Notes under the pieces: model-generated
What the model was told of the DNA's origin: nothing
What the model saw: only the letters and a program-made list of their open reading frames with translations
Database searches by the model: none
Part shown: positions 1 to 7,759 of the stretch, one piece after another
Position numbering within the stretch: the first letter of the stretch is position 1
How the letters are laid out: every line of letters starts with the position of its first letter
Translations under genes and position numbers: made by a program
From: JANNYA01 sp031422315
Lineage (GTDB): Bacteria > Pseudomonadota > Gammaproteobacteria > Xanthomonadales > SZUA-5
Assembly (NCBI GenBank): GCA_031422315.1
Contig: JANOQN010000052.1
Location: 1-56,609, forward strand
Length of the DNA stretch: 56,609 nt
Reading direction: 5' to 3'

Positions 1-30
1 TTTAATACCGCAGGGCCGAACATTGCTGAT

Positions 31-1560
31 ATGCATTATGGACTTGATCCATTGGTACGCATCGACAGCAAAGCGATTCAGTCACTCATCGAGCAATGGC
101 GCTACTTTGTGTTGCACGCGCCACGCCAAACGGGCAAAACGACCTGTTTGCTTGCGCTGAGGGATGTCATCAATATCGAGGGCCGATATGCGGCGCTTTA
201 TGTCAATCTCGAAGATTCACAGTTGGCCAGAGGCGATCTGGTCAAAGGCGCACAAGGCATCGTGTCGCAAATGGCCAAGCAAGCCAAGCTAACGCTCGCA
301 TTAAGCACTATTGAGCAATATATTCCCGAAATCCTTGATCGTGGCCCGTTGTCTGCTGTGGGAATGGCCATTTCAATGCTTTCGGAATCACTGGCTAAGC
401 CATTGGTGTTGTTTCTGGATGAAGTCGACTCGCTTGTCGGTGATAGCTTGATTTCCCTGTTGCGGCAAATTCGCTCCGGCTACACCGACCGACCCAAACA
501 TTTCCCGCAATCTATCGTGTTGTGCGGCGTACGCGATGTGCGTGACTATCGAATGACGATGAGCAATGGCGAAGTCATCACGGGCGGAAGCGCGTTCAAT
601 ATCAAAGCCGAATCGTTGCGCTTAGGCGATTTTAGCCGCGATGAAATGATGGCGCTTTATCAGCAACATACCGATGCGACCGGTCAAGTTTTCTCACCCG
701 AAGCGATTGAGGTGGCTTGGGTAGCCACGCAGGGTCAGCCGTGGCTCGCCAATGCGCTCGCTGAGCAAGCCATTTGGAAAACGCCTGCGAATACCGACCG
801 CACGGTGGTCATTGATGAGAACAAGATGCGCGCCGCACGCGAAGCATTGATCTTGCGCAATGACTCACACCTTGACCAGCTCAGCGACAAGCTTAAAGAG
901 CCACGCGTTCGCGCGGTGATCGAGCCAATGCTGACCGGCGAACTATCGGTTCCCACGGAAGCTGACCAACAGTATTTAATCGATCTTGGTTTGATCAAGC
1001 GCAGCATCAAAGGTTTAGAGCCTGCAAATGGTATTTACGCCGAGGTATTGCCGCGAGTACTCAGCGAAGCGGTTATGTCGGTACTTCATATCGACTTGAT
1101 CCAGTCCAGTTGGAAAGACGCCGACGGCAAATTGAATCCCATGCGATTTATGAAAAATTTCTTCGCGTTTTGGCGCGAACACGGGGAAGCCATGATGAAA
1201 ACCGTTGCTTACCATGAAGCATCGCCCACGCTGGTGCTCATGGCGTACCTGCACCGAGTGGTGAATGGCGCTGGCCGGATTGAGCGCGAGTATGCTGCGG
1301 GCTCAGGACGTATGGATTTGTTGGTGGTGTACGGCAAGGTTCGCATGGCCGTGGAAATTAAAGTGTGGCGTGAGAGTCGCGTAAACCCAGAAAAACAAGG
1401 GCTTATTCAAATCGAGCAGTATTTAAATCGGCTTGATTTGCCTGAAGGCTTCTTGGTGATTTTTGACCAGCGCGCGAAGGCAGCGGAGTGGGAATCACGC
1501 ATGAAAACGAGCACGGCAAAAACGGCCAGTGGTCGCGTGATTTCGGTGATGCGGGGATAG
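31..1560 (+). CDS. AAA-like ATPase with C-terminal PD-(D/E)XK nuclease-like domain (DUF1703-like)
   Basis: A 509-residue protein. Residues 30-38 (APRQTGKTT) form a P-loop in which the first Gly is Ala, as is usual in this AAA-like/DUF1703 group, and LVLFLDE at 125-131 is Walker B. The C-terminus has MDLLVVYG near 427 followed by EIK at 442-444, matching the D...ExK core of the PD-(D/E)XK nuclease fold. Family members are common in mobile and defence-rich DNA, but their substrates are unknown. It converges on the minus-strand gene ending at 1573; a weak 5-bp inverted repeat (GGCTA/TAGCC, 1561-1578) lies between them. The 3' end of a homologue persists as a relic at 16290-16496. The family call is firm and the biological role is open. 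Confidence 0.8.
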   Translation: MHYGLDPLVRIDSKAIQSLIEQWRYFVLHAPRQTGKTTCLLALRDVINIEGRYAALYVNLEDSQLARGDLVKGAQGIVSQMAKQAKLTLALSTIEQYIPEILDRGPLSAVGMAISMLSESLAKPLVLFLDEVDSLVGDSLISLLRQIRSGYTDRPKHFPQSIVLCGVRDVRDYRMTMSNGEVITGGSAFNIKAESLRLGDFSRDEMMALYQQHTDATGQVFSPEAIEVAWVATQGQPWLANALAEQAIWKTPANTDRTVVIDENKMRAAREALILRNDSHLDQLSDKLKEPRVRAVIEPMLTGELSVPTEADQQYLIDLGLIKRSIKGLEPANGIYAEVLPRVLSEAVMSVLHIDLIQSSWKDADGKLNPMRFMKNFFAFWREHGEAMMKTVAYHEASPTLVLMAYLHRVVNGAGRIEREYAAGSGRMDLLVVYGKVRMAVEIKVWRESRVNPEKQGLIQIEQYLNRLDLPEGFLVIFDQRAKAAEWESRMKTSTAKTASGRVISVMRG

Positions 1561-1572
1561 GGCTACCGATTC

Positions 1573-2112
1573 CTAGCCGCAGTTAGACCCGCTAGCAAGC
1601 GCACGCCGCTCCCGCTGGCGACGAACATCCAAATCCAGGAATCGCGCTTCAGAATCACCGCTGTAGGGTGGCGCAAACGCCGCGTCGATTTCGTCGGCTG
1701 CCTTTGTCACGTATAGATGCAAAAAATCGCGCGACGTAAATTCGCGATTTGGACGACGCGCCTGTAAAAACAACGCTGCGCGCGGCTCAACATGCGAAAA
1801 CCATTCGATCCATTGCAAGTCTCGTTCGTCAGTAAGCCGATAATCAGCCAAAAAGTAGTTCGCGTCCTTGGTTTTTAGCGCTTGTTGCCCCCAGCTCCGA
1901 GCAAGCATAAAAAACACCAGGCTTAAAACAAAGGCCATCGAGGCACCGACAAATCCGACCTGCGCGTTAGTAGCGCCCATCACCACTGCGGCTGCGCCCA
2001 AGGCATAGCCGCCGGTTGTGAGGTGCATCGCGTAACGATGCAAAGACAAGTAGTTGGCTGTAATCGCAACAAGTGTCGGCGGCGCTTTCGGTTTTTTGGG
2101 TGCGGTTGTCAA
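1573..2112 (-). CDS. Predicted membrane protein, paralogue of the next gene
   Basis: 179 residues starting at a TTG placed 8 bases after GAGG, with two hydrophobic segments (about residues 35-50 and 53-70) and then a soluble tail. The tail shares with the neighbour at 2137-2646 the pattern DY-LTD--DL-WI-W, EPRA, RP and PPY-GD followed by RR-RE-RAL, so the two are tandem paralogues transcribed together leftward. I recognise no named family. The shared soluble domain with two short transmembrane hairpins suggests proteins that act as a pair at the inner membrane. No ATG start is available near the 5' end, so the start is less certain than the gene. Confidence 0.6.
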   Translation of the reverse strand: MTTAPKKPKAPPTLVAITANYLSLHRYAMHLTTGGYALGAAAVVMGATNAQVGFVGASMAFVLSLVFFMLARSWGQQALKTKDANYFLADYRLTDERDLQWIEWFSHVEPRAALFLQARRPNREFTSRDFLHLYVTKAADEIDAAFAPPYSGDSEARFLDLDVRRQRERRALASGSNCG

Positions 2113-2136
2113 GACGCAACCTCGTAAATCTTAAGG

Positions 2137-2646
2137 CTAATGCGTGGCTTGCCAAAGCGCGCGTTTTTCCCGTGAGCGTCGATCTTCCAAATCATCAATG
2201 GCACGATCGACGTCGCCGTTGTACGGTGGGCGCTTGGGAACATCATAGGTATCGTGCGCAAAACAAGCGGAAATCTCTCGAACATCAACTGAGCGGTATT
2301 GCGCATCAGGTCGAAGGCGTTGCATCAGAATTTTTGCGCGCGGCTCAAGCTCCATTGCCCATGCTATCCAGCGCAGATCTGCATCATCTGTCAAAACATA
2401 GTCGCTGATTTGAGTGGCTCGTGTTATTTCGGCCATAGATCGCCAGCGGTAGCGATGAATTCCCATCCATACCCAACTTGCAGCGGGAATAATCGCGAAT
2501 AGAGGTGATATGGGCACAAGCAGCAATGCTGCTATCCCAAGGCCGATCATGGGGCGGTGAAGGTTTGCCCGGCGTTGCAGTATCTGTAGACCACCCTTGC
2601 TCAATAACACGGCGGTAGGTGCGTTTACTGGCTTTGGCTTGGACAT
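2137..2646 (-). CDS. Predicted membrane protein, paralogue of the previous gene
   Basis: 169 residues with a hydrophobic stretch at about 34-65 (probably two helices) and a C-terminal soluble domain homologous to that of the 1573-2112 product (DYVLTDDADLRWIAW, EPRA, RRSREKRAL). It starts at ATG 2646, and its stop lies 25 bases before the start of its paralogue, so the two probably form one operon. The terminator at 2683-2705 separates it from the small gene upstream, so it likely has its own promoter between 2646 and 2683, or depends on read-through. Function unknown. Confidence 0.65.
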   Translation of the reverse strand: MSKPKPVNAPTAVLLSKGGLQILQRRANLHRPMIGLGIAALLLVPISPLFAIIPAASWVWMGIHRYRWRSMAEITRATQISDYVLTDDADLRWIAWAMELEPRAKILMQRLRPDAQYRSVDVREISACFAHDTYDVPKRPPYNGDVDRAIDDLEDRRSREKRALWQATH

Positions 2647-2682
2647 ATCGTTTCCCTTTGTCTTTGCGAAAGTCTAGTCGAA

Positions 2683-2705
2683 AAAAAAGGCCCGAGGGCC
2701 TTTTT
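2683..2705 (-). terminator. Rho-independent, probably bidirectional terminator
   Basis: AAAAAGGCCC-GA-GGGCCTTTTT is a 10-bp perfect stem with a 2-base centre, flanked by A and T runs so it can work in both directions. It lies two bases beyond the stop of the 72-residue minus-strand gene (2708-2926), the transcript it most likely ends. Confidence 0.8.
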
Positions 2706-2707
2706 CC

Positions 2708-2926
2708 TTATTTCTTAACATGAAGATGTGGCTTAGCTTTCAAAAACAACCGCCTATCTGAAAAGACTAACTCCGCTTCAAAATCGCCAATATCGACGAT
2801 AGTTGGGCGAATAGAGTCATCCCAAGTTTGAGCATCCATCCACAGCATATCTGCCGCTTCAGTAGCGCTTGACGTAGAACCGATCACTACACCATTCATA
2901 TTTATTACTTTTAAGATTTTACTCAT
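2708..2926 (-). CDS. Small hypothetical protein (72 aa)
   Basis: A 72-residue soluble protein starting at an ATG preceded by CCCGGAG, a good ribosome-binding site, and ended by the terminator at 2683-2705. It has an N-terminal beta-like segment (KILKVINMNGVVIGS) and then a helix, with no recognisable motif. The structured stretch 2962-3085 lies directly upstream and could be its leader or a separate RNA. It looks like a real single gene because of the start signal and terminator, but no function can be assigned. Confidence 0.55.
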   Translation of the reverse strand: MSKILKVINMNGVVIGSTSSATEAADMLWMDAQTWDDSIRPTIVDIGDFEAELVFSDRRLFLKAKPHLHVKK

Positions 2927-2961
2927 TGCTTTTCTCCGGGTAAAACCGGAGACGCAATCAG

Positions 2962-3085
2962 CCCAAGGGTGATTGAATCACCCGGTTGGGATGCGCATAA
3001 TTGCGCGGTAGGTTGGTACGCTCTCACGTCCGTTAGGACTTGTCATTGCAGTGAGATAAGACAGCTGTTCCCGATAAGCGAGGGA
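2962..3085. other. Stem-loop-rich intergenic segment, candidate structured RNA
   Basis: Four stem-loops follow each other. Stem 1: GGGTGATT-G-AATCACCC (2967-2983) extended by CCCAA/TTGGG. Stem 2: GCGCA-TAAT-TGCGC (2993-3006). Stem 3: TCTCAC (3022-3027) with GTGAGA (3051-3056) enclosing GTCC-GTTA-GGAC (3028-3039). Stem 4: TCCC (3069-3072) with GGGA (3082-3085). The segment lies between the 3' end of the EptA-like gene and the 72-residue gene. Short ORFs cross it on both strands (3190-2978 minus, 2969-3307 plus) but neither has good start signals. Either strand could be the RNA. Confidence 0.4.
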
Positions 3086-3137
3086 TCGCATTTGTGCAAG
3101 CAAAATACCAATGCCGCTGGCATAAATCAATGGGTAT

Positions 3138-4826
3138 TTAGTGGCTATGGGGCACGTCTGGATAAGATTCGCAGGGTTTTGGCGGCTCACCGTCAGCGTC
3201 TAACACGCGCCCGAATAGCGACACCTGACGTTTTGCAGGTGAAAATTCTGGCTCGAACCAACTTTGCGCGCGCTGCGCACCTTGGAACCGCAAATCACCC
3301 GCCGTAATCAGCGACTGAAACACTTGCGTGCCGCTCAGCGGCAGGGACGCAGCGCGCTCTATGGCGGCGCGCTTGCCGGCATGCGATGCATGCGCTGACA
3401 GCCAAACCAATCCTGCACTCATCACATCCCCAGGTACACCATAGCCGTGCCGCAGGTGCTTACACGTGGCACTGGGCATAATTTCGCCATGATCCGATAC
3501 ATACAGCATCAACGATGGCCGCGCATCGTGCGCCAGGCGCTCAATAATCTGATTGAGCAGGCTATCGGTGTAGCGCACCGTATCGTCATAGGTGTCGAGT
3601 TCGGTATTTTGCTTTGATGAAAAGTGCCGAGCATGCGGCGGCAAACGATCCGCGTAGCGAAAATGGCTGCCCATGGTGTGCAGAACAATAAACTGTTTTT
3701 TTGCCCCAGATTCCAGCGCGTCATCTAACGCCGGCAATAGGTGCTCATCCAACGCACTGGCATGTTGGTAGGCGCCCAAACTGAGCCAGCGCACAAGCTG
3801 CGCTTCCTGCGCAAAAGTTGAAATCATCAAATCGTGCATGCCTGCGGTCAGTTGATTGCTTATCCAGTGCGTTTCATAACCCGCCTCTCGGTACGCACTC
3901 ACAATCGATCGTTCTGGCCATATCGCGTCATGACCCCGATGCACGGGTTTTCGAGTCAGCATCATCGGCACGCTCGCTGCCGTAGCCACCGCAGGTGCAG
4001 CATAGTTTTGCAACCAAATCACGTCGGTGCGCTTCGCCAGTAGTGGATTAGTATCACGGCCGTAACCGCCTAACTGCCAATGTCCAGCTGCTGCACTTTC
4101 ACCAATGACCAGCACGACCACACGCGGTGCAGCATCCACAGCCTTCGCACTGAATCGAAAATCGTGGCTTCGTGCAATCCAATCCTGCTTACGCGCTCGC
4201 TCGCGGACAAACGACAGTACACGTGCCGGCACGCCCCAAGGAAAAACCGCCTCAAACGTCCGGAGCTCCGCCGAACTCACGTCAACTTCAGCCGGAATCG
4301 TTGGTGACACCAGCCACACCAGCCCGAACATACCCACCGTTGCCCCAATCGCCTGCTTAAAAAATTGCCGCCGTAATGCCTGCCCCAGTAAATATGCGCT
4401 GGAACACGTCCAGCTGGCCCACAGTCCTGCCAATAGCATTAAAAGCGCTAATACCCCATAGGCTAAGCTGTCCCAGAGCGTGCTGAGCGATTCTGATGCG
4501 TCTGTGCCGAATAGGATGGCCAGGGTGTGCCCGTTGATGACCGCCCGATGCTGGCTCAGCAAATACAACTCAACTGCACACAATGGCAACAACACCGTGC
4601 CGATGATCGCCAGCGCACGCCAGGATGGATGAATCACCGCAATCCACACCAGCACACACAGCCATGCGCACAGATTTAACATGCCAATAGCCGATACAGC
4701 CGTGTAGCCGTGGGTGACATAAACTTCGACTAGCGCAGTGATCGCAACGAGCGCCCAAAGCAGTACGACGATGACGCGTCCACATGCAAGCTTATTAGTC
4801 AAACTATTATGGTCGAGCGCTGTCAC
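3138..4826 (-). CDS. Phosphoethanolamine transferase-like membrane sulfatase-fold protein (EptA family)
   Basis: 562 residues. The N-terminal third holds several transmembrane helices (about 17-37, 42-66, 71-91, 118-138, 159-174), followed by a periplasmic alkaline-phosphatase-fold domain. Visible motifs are IGES at 241-244 (metal ligand Glu), the acceptor-site Thr near 282 in VATAASVP, HTMGSH at 383-388, SDHGE at 444-448 and HGYG at 460-463, the order seen in EptA/Cpt enzymes. These transfer phosphoethanolamine from phosphatidylethanolamine to lipid A or core sugars, changing surface charge. As cargo next to an ICE partition module it would be an envelope-modifying accessory gene. The actual acceptor cannot be told from sequence. 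Confidence 0.85.
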   Translation of the reverse strand: MTALDHNSLTNKLACGRVIVVLLWALVAITALVEVYVTHGYTAVSAIGMLNLCAWLCVLVWIAVIHPSWRALAIIGTVLLPLCAVELYLLSQHRAVINGHTLAILFGTDASESLSTLWDSLAYGVLALLMLLAGLWASWTCSSAYLLGQALRRQFFKQAIGATVGMFGLVWLVSPTIPAEVDVSSAELRTFEAVFPWGVPARVLSFVRERARKQDWIARSHDFRFSAKAVDAAPRVVVLVIGESAAAGHWQLGGYGRDTNPLLAKRTDVIWLQNYAAPAVATAASVPMMLTRKPVHRGHDAIWPERSIVSAYREAGYETHWISNQLTAGMHDLMISTFAQEAQLVRWLSLGAYQHASALDEHLLPALDDALESGAKKQFIVLHTMGSHFRYADRLPPHARHFSSKQNTELDTYDDTVRYTDSLLNQIIERLAHDARPSLMLYVSDHGEIMPSATCKHLRHGYGVPGDVMSAGLVWLSAHASHAGKRAAIERAASLPLSGTQVFQSLITAGDLRFQGAQRAQSWFEPEFSPAKRQVSLFGRVLDADGEPPKPCESYPDVPHSH

Positions 4827-4833
4827 TTGCGGG

Positions 4834-5184
4834 TCAGGGCAAACTTACGCCAGACAGCTTTAAAGTCTCATGTAATTCAGCGCAACTGATACACCAACGG
4901 TTACGTGGATCATTCTCATCGCGAACATCGTTTGGCCAATGTTTGAGTCTGAGCGCAAGCGGCTTTAGTACGCCTTTTGATTCGGGATAGCTAAATTTAC
5001 AAAAGGAACAAATCACCTGTTTTTCAGAGGTTTCTGACGTGTCGCGCCGAAAGCGAGGGCCGAAAGCAAACGCATCTTTTTCCCTCGACTTTTCACGTAG
5101 TACCCCATCAGTGATTTCATAAAGCGAGCCATCACCTGCCGTGGCTGCAAGCTCAGCCGGTGTAAGCTCATTGTAAGGTTTCAT
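4834..5184 (-). CDS. Hypothetical protein with two CxxC pairs
   Basis: 116 residues. The C-terminal half contains CSFC and CISC about 40 residues apart, a likely zinc-binding pair, and the N-terminus is charged. It begins 2 bases after the stop of the Uma2-like gene at 5187-5870, so it is the downstream gene of the same transcript. It resembles no family I can name. A Zn-ribbon-like fold with a DNA- or protein-binding role would fit, but that is inference. Confidence 0.55.
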   Translation of the reverse strand: MKPYNELTPAELAATAGDGSLYEITDGVLREKSREKDAFAFGPRFRRDTSETSEKQVICSFCKFSYPESKGVLKPLALRLKHWPNDVRDENDPRNRWCISCAELHETLKLSGVSLP

Positions 5185-5186
5185 AG

Positions 5187-5870
5187 CTATTCCATCGCCT
5201 TCAAGGTTTTGCGCATTCGGATATAATCCCCTAGCGTAAGGCTCTGAAAATCTCTGGCGAATTCTTGTTCTGCGTCCCTCTCACTTTCGGCAAAGTTAGG
5301 ATCAAGCGCAGCGCGCAAACTCGGTAAATTGATCGACACGCCCGGCAGGGCTAAAACGAGTTGCCGATCAGAAAAATCACACCGCTCGGCTGGATGAAAG
5401 CCTGCTTCGGCGCGGCGGAACATATCGACTGTCATGTTTTTCGGGTCAACGATCCAGTATTCCAGCACGCCGTGGCGTTCATAGATCGCGAGCTTTACTT
5501 TGCGATCGTGGCCAGTATTGCTCGGTGAAAGCACCTCAACGATAAACAGCGGCGCGCCCGTCAGGCACGCGCCGTTAACTCCCTTACGGTTCATCACAAG
5601 AATATCTGGCTGTACTACCGTTGTTGCGCCATCTGGCGTTTCGAATGCTTTTGGCAAGCGGACATCGAAGGGTGCACATAGAACCAGTAGCGCACGATTA
5701 GTTACCGCAGCATCAAGTTGCGCGGTTATTTTTACAATAACGATTTGGTGGTTAGCAGTAGGGGCTGACATTTCAAACAACATTCCGTCGATAAGCTCAT
5801 AACGCTTTCCGTCGTCTGGCATGGCCGCATAGTCGGCATAGGTCAATAATCGGGCGTTACTTGGGTTCAT
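5187..5870 (-). CDS. Uma2 family endonuclease-like protein (copy 1)
   Basis: 227 residues with the DUF820/Uma2 pattern of the PD-(D/E)XK fold: GKRYELIDG near 22-30, QPDILVM, a VEVLSPS segment and YWIVDP. Family members are predicted restriction-like nucleases of unknown target. Its ATG follows AAAAGGACAAGTT. The gene and its upstream sequence duplicate the neighbour at 6026-6721 with an offset of 851 bp; the first 120 bp and about 50 bp upstream are nearly identical. It has an extended C-terminal tail beyond the domain. Family call firm, function inferred. Confidence 0.85.
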   Translation of the reverse strand: MNPSNARLLTYADYAAMPDDGKRYELIDGMLFEMSAPTANHQIVIVKITAQLDAAVTNRALLVLCAPFDVRLPKAFETPDGATTVVQPDILVMNRKGVNGACLTGAPLFIVEVLSPSNTGHDRKVKLAIYERHGVLEYWIVDPKNMTVDMFRRAEAGFHPAERCDFSDRQLVLALPGVSINLPSLRAALDPNFAESERDAEQEFARDFQSLTLGDYIRMRKTLKAME

Positions 5871-5922
5871 AACTTGTCCTTTTGCACAGCCCCTAAAACC
5901 GCTGATGACGCGCGAATTATAC
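5757..5922. repeat. Direct repeat, copy 1 (matches 6608-6773)
   Basis: Nearly identical to 6608-6773 at a constant offset of 851 bp. It covers the first codons of the Uma2-like gene, its ribosome-binding site and about 50 bp upstream, including what matches the last codons of the 106-residue gene at 6718-7038. It marks a tandem duplication whose coding parts have since diverged. Confidence 0.85.
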
Positions 5923-6025
5923 GATTTTCGGGATTTAAGCGCGATTGCTGCCCAAAATGCCTGCCCATAGACAAACGCGCGTTTTCCTCGCTCAATTGAC
6001 TAGCTTTAAGTTCCCGGTGCATTTG

Positions 6026-6721
6026 CTAAACACCTTCACCCAACAATTTGCGCACTCTCGACTGCTCTTCCAGCGAAAGATTCCGCATAGCGCGAACGGC
6101 TTCTTGAACTTTCGCTTCGCTAATTTCTAGCGCCATTGGTGCGGCGTTTGGCTCAAACATTAAAAGCAAAAGCGGCAGATTCATAACCAAGCCGCACAAT
6201 GCACTTACTGGCTGCGGTTTAGTAAAATCACAGCGCTCAACGGGATCAAAGCCATTCGTGCCTTTACGGTAAATCTGTACCGTCAACTTTCGTATATTGA
6301 TAATCCAATATTCGCTAACCCCACAATCGCCATAGATTTTCAGCTTGCGCACTTGGTCGTGGCTTAGGCTGCTCGGCGATAAAACTTCAACAACAAATAC
6401 CGGCGCGCCGGTCTGACAAGCTTCGTTCCTGCTATCGGTAGAAATGACCAAAACATCAGGTTGCACTACCGTTGTCGCGCCTTCTGGCGTTTCATTCGAT
6501 TTAGGCAGTCGCACGTCACACGGCGAGCCAACGACCATATTTCTCTGGCCAGCTAGCGCGTTGGATAGCTGGGTAATGAAGAATGCAATTACTGCTTGAT
6601 GCGAGATAGTAGGGGCAGACATTTCAAACAAGGTTCCGTCGATAAGCTCATAACGCTTTCCGTCGTCTGGCATGGCCGCATAGTCGGCATAGGTCAATAA
6701 ACGGGCGCTGCTTGGTTTCAT
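6026..6721 (-). CDS. Uma2 family endonuclease-like protein (copy 2)
   Basis: 231 residues, paralogous to the 5187-5870 product throughout, with the same GKRYELIDG, QPDVLVI, VEVLSPSS and YWI motifs. The start codon overlaps the stop of the upstream 106-residue gene as ATGA, and AAAAGGACACGTT precedes it. It ends with a charged helical tail that differs from copy 1. About 155 bases separate its stop from copy 1. Since each copy kept its own start region after duplication, both may be active, perhaps with different specificity. Confidence 0.85.
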   Translation of the reverse strand: MKPSSARLLTYADYAAMPDDGKRYELIDGTLFEMSAPTISHQAVIAFFITQLSNALAGQRNMVVGSPCDVRLPKSNETPEGATTVVQPDVLVISTDSRNEACQTGAPVFVVEVLSPSSLSHDQVRKLKIYGDCGVSEYWIINIRKLTVQIYRKGTNGFDPVERCDFTKPQPVSALCGLVMNLPLLLLMFEPNAAPMALEISEAKVQEAVRAMRNLSLEEQSRVRKLLGEGV

Positions 6722-6773
6722 AACGTGTCCTTTTGCACGGCCCCTAAAACCGCTGATGACGAACCGAGTATAC
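6608..6773. repeat. Direct repeat, copy 2 (matches 5757-5922)
   Basis: Partner of the repeat at 5757-5922. In this copy the upstream part is still the 3' end of an intact reading frame (6718-7038), so this is likely the ancestral arrangement and the other copy the duplicate. Confidence 0.85.
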
Positions 6774-7038
6774 TTTGTTCAGGTTCTAAGCGCATTTGCC
6801 GCTCTATGGGCTGCTGGCCCACACCCCGGTGCGCGTTCCTCTCGCATTTTGCCAATAGCGTTTCAAGTGCAGCGCGTGTTATCGCCTTTGCCTCCGGACG
6901 CGCAACCAGCGCGCCATAAACACCCCCGCACGATTGCACCGCAGCCACCCAGTCTTGCTTACTGGCTAAACGGCTATTACCACTATCCATCCATGCGAAC
7001 GAAGCAACCAAAGCAGTAGTAAAGAGTGCGCAATTCAC
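6718..7038 (-). CDS. Hypothetical secreted or anchored protein (106 aa)
   Basis: A GTG start overlaps the upstream stop (GTGA), and the stop overlaps the Uma2-like start (ATGA), so the gene is coupled on both sides. The N-terminal MNCALFTTALVASFAW is a short hydrophobic signal or anchor. The remainder is soluble with two Cys (in QSCGG and AKCER). No family recognised. The tight coupling argues that it is translated. Confidence 0.5.
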   Translation of the reverse strand: MNCALFTTALVASFAWMDSGNSRLASKQDWVAAVQSCGGVYGALVARPEAKAITRAALETLLAKCERNAHRGVGQQPIERQMRLEPEQSILGSSSAVLGAVQKDTL

Positions 7039-7442
7039 GGCTTGGGCCGGAAATGGTCAGAAGCACTGTACACCAGAAAAGCCGCGATAACGCCCATGAT
7101 GAGGCCAAACCACGCCCACGACAGCGAAGACACCATCGAGAGCGCTATGCCAGCAAAAACAAAGCTCAAAGCGGACAGCGTTACATCAAATGTCATCCTA
7201 GGGCTAAGCCATGCTGCAATCGCTGACGGCGCTACAAAAGGCTCCGGACGCTTGCCACCCATTTGAATATCAATAGGCGCATCCGTCCCTGTAATCACGA
7301 CGTTCCCGTTCCCCGCATCCAATTCTATCGGCAGCTCATCCAAGTTGATTGGCTTGCCATTGATGACCACACGATTGACGTTGAGCTGTCCACGGTTTTC
7401 GCCAATTCGCACGGTGCCACTGTTGGTTTTGATGGTAATCAT
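7035..7442 (-). CDS. Membrane protein with N-terminal beta-rich domain
   Basis: 135 residues from the internal ATG at 7442. An upstream ATG at 7502 would add 20 residues, but those overlap the end of the preceding gene (stop at 7459), so the shorter form is preferred. Residues 1-60 are rich in beta-type alternation (TIKTNSGTVRIGENRG, NGKPINLDELP), followed by two C-terminal transmembrane helices and a short basic tail. The 3' end overlaps the next start as GTGA. Topology suggests a cytoplasmic sensor-like domain on a membrane hairpin; function unknown. Confidence 0.55.
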   Translation of the reverse strand: MITIKTNSGTVRIGENRGQLNVNRVVINGKPINLDELPIELDAGNGNVVITGTDAPIDIQMGGKRPEPFVAPSAIAAWLSPRMTFDVTLSALSFVFAGIALSMVSSLSWAWFGLIMGVIAAFLVYSASDHFRPKP

Positions 7443-7458
7443 TTGGGGTTTTTCTCTT

Positions 7459-7677
7459 TCAGTTTGGAAACTCAAGCGCTGACCAGCGCATAGCGTCTGC
7501 ATGCATCGTTTTGTCCATCATTTCGATATCTACAGGATCACAGTACGGCAGCAAGTCGCGCGCGATGGCTAAAGCTTCAGCGTAAAGCGATTCTGTCGAG
7601 TCAAGATCACCGTCAAGTTTCTTGATCTTTTCCGCATGCAAATACAAGCGATCAACCAAAGCCATAAGCCCGCTCAT
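7459..7677 (-). CDS. Small hypothetical helical protein (72 aa)
   Basis: 72 residues, predicted almost wholly helical (VDRLYLHAEKIKKL, ESLYAEALAIARDLL), with no membrane segment. Its ATG overlaps the stop of the 27-codon ORF 7674-7757 as ATGA, and the next gene starts 17 bases downstream. It could be a soluble partner or regulator in this string of membrane genes; no family recognised. Confidence 0.5.
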   Translation of the reverse strand: MSGLMALVDRLYLHAEKIKKLDGDLDSTESLYAEALAIARDLLPYCDPVDIEMMDKTMHADAMRWSALEFPN

Positions 7678-7757
7678 GGCGCTTGACCGGTAAGCAAGTA
7701 GAAGCTATTAATCAACCTACGCGCGCTGGTAACAAGCTTGGCTAGCATGATTTTCAT
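7674..7757 (-). CDS. 27-residue micro-ORF, translationally coupled
   Basis: ATG at 7757, two bases after the stop of the 216-residue gene, with GGGG 8 bases upstream; the stop overlaps the next start as ATGA. The encoded peptide (MKIMLAKLVTSARRLINSFY and seven more residues) is basic and amphipathic or weakly hydrophobic. It is either a small membrane peptide or a translational bridge between its neighbours. No homology evidence supports it, only the precise junctions. Confidence 0.4.
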   Translation of the reverse strand: MKIMLAKLVTSARRLINSFYLLTGQAP

Positions 7758-7759
7758 TG

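Noticed and set aside
2969..3307. Plus-strand ORF, with a minus-strand ORF at 2978-3190, in the stem-loop region
   Set aside because: No convincing ribosome-binding sites, overlap with the EptA-like 3' end, and the palindromes explain why both strands look open.
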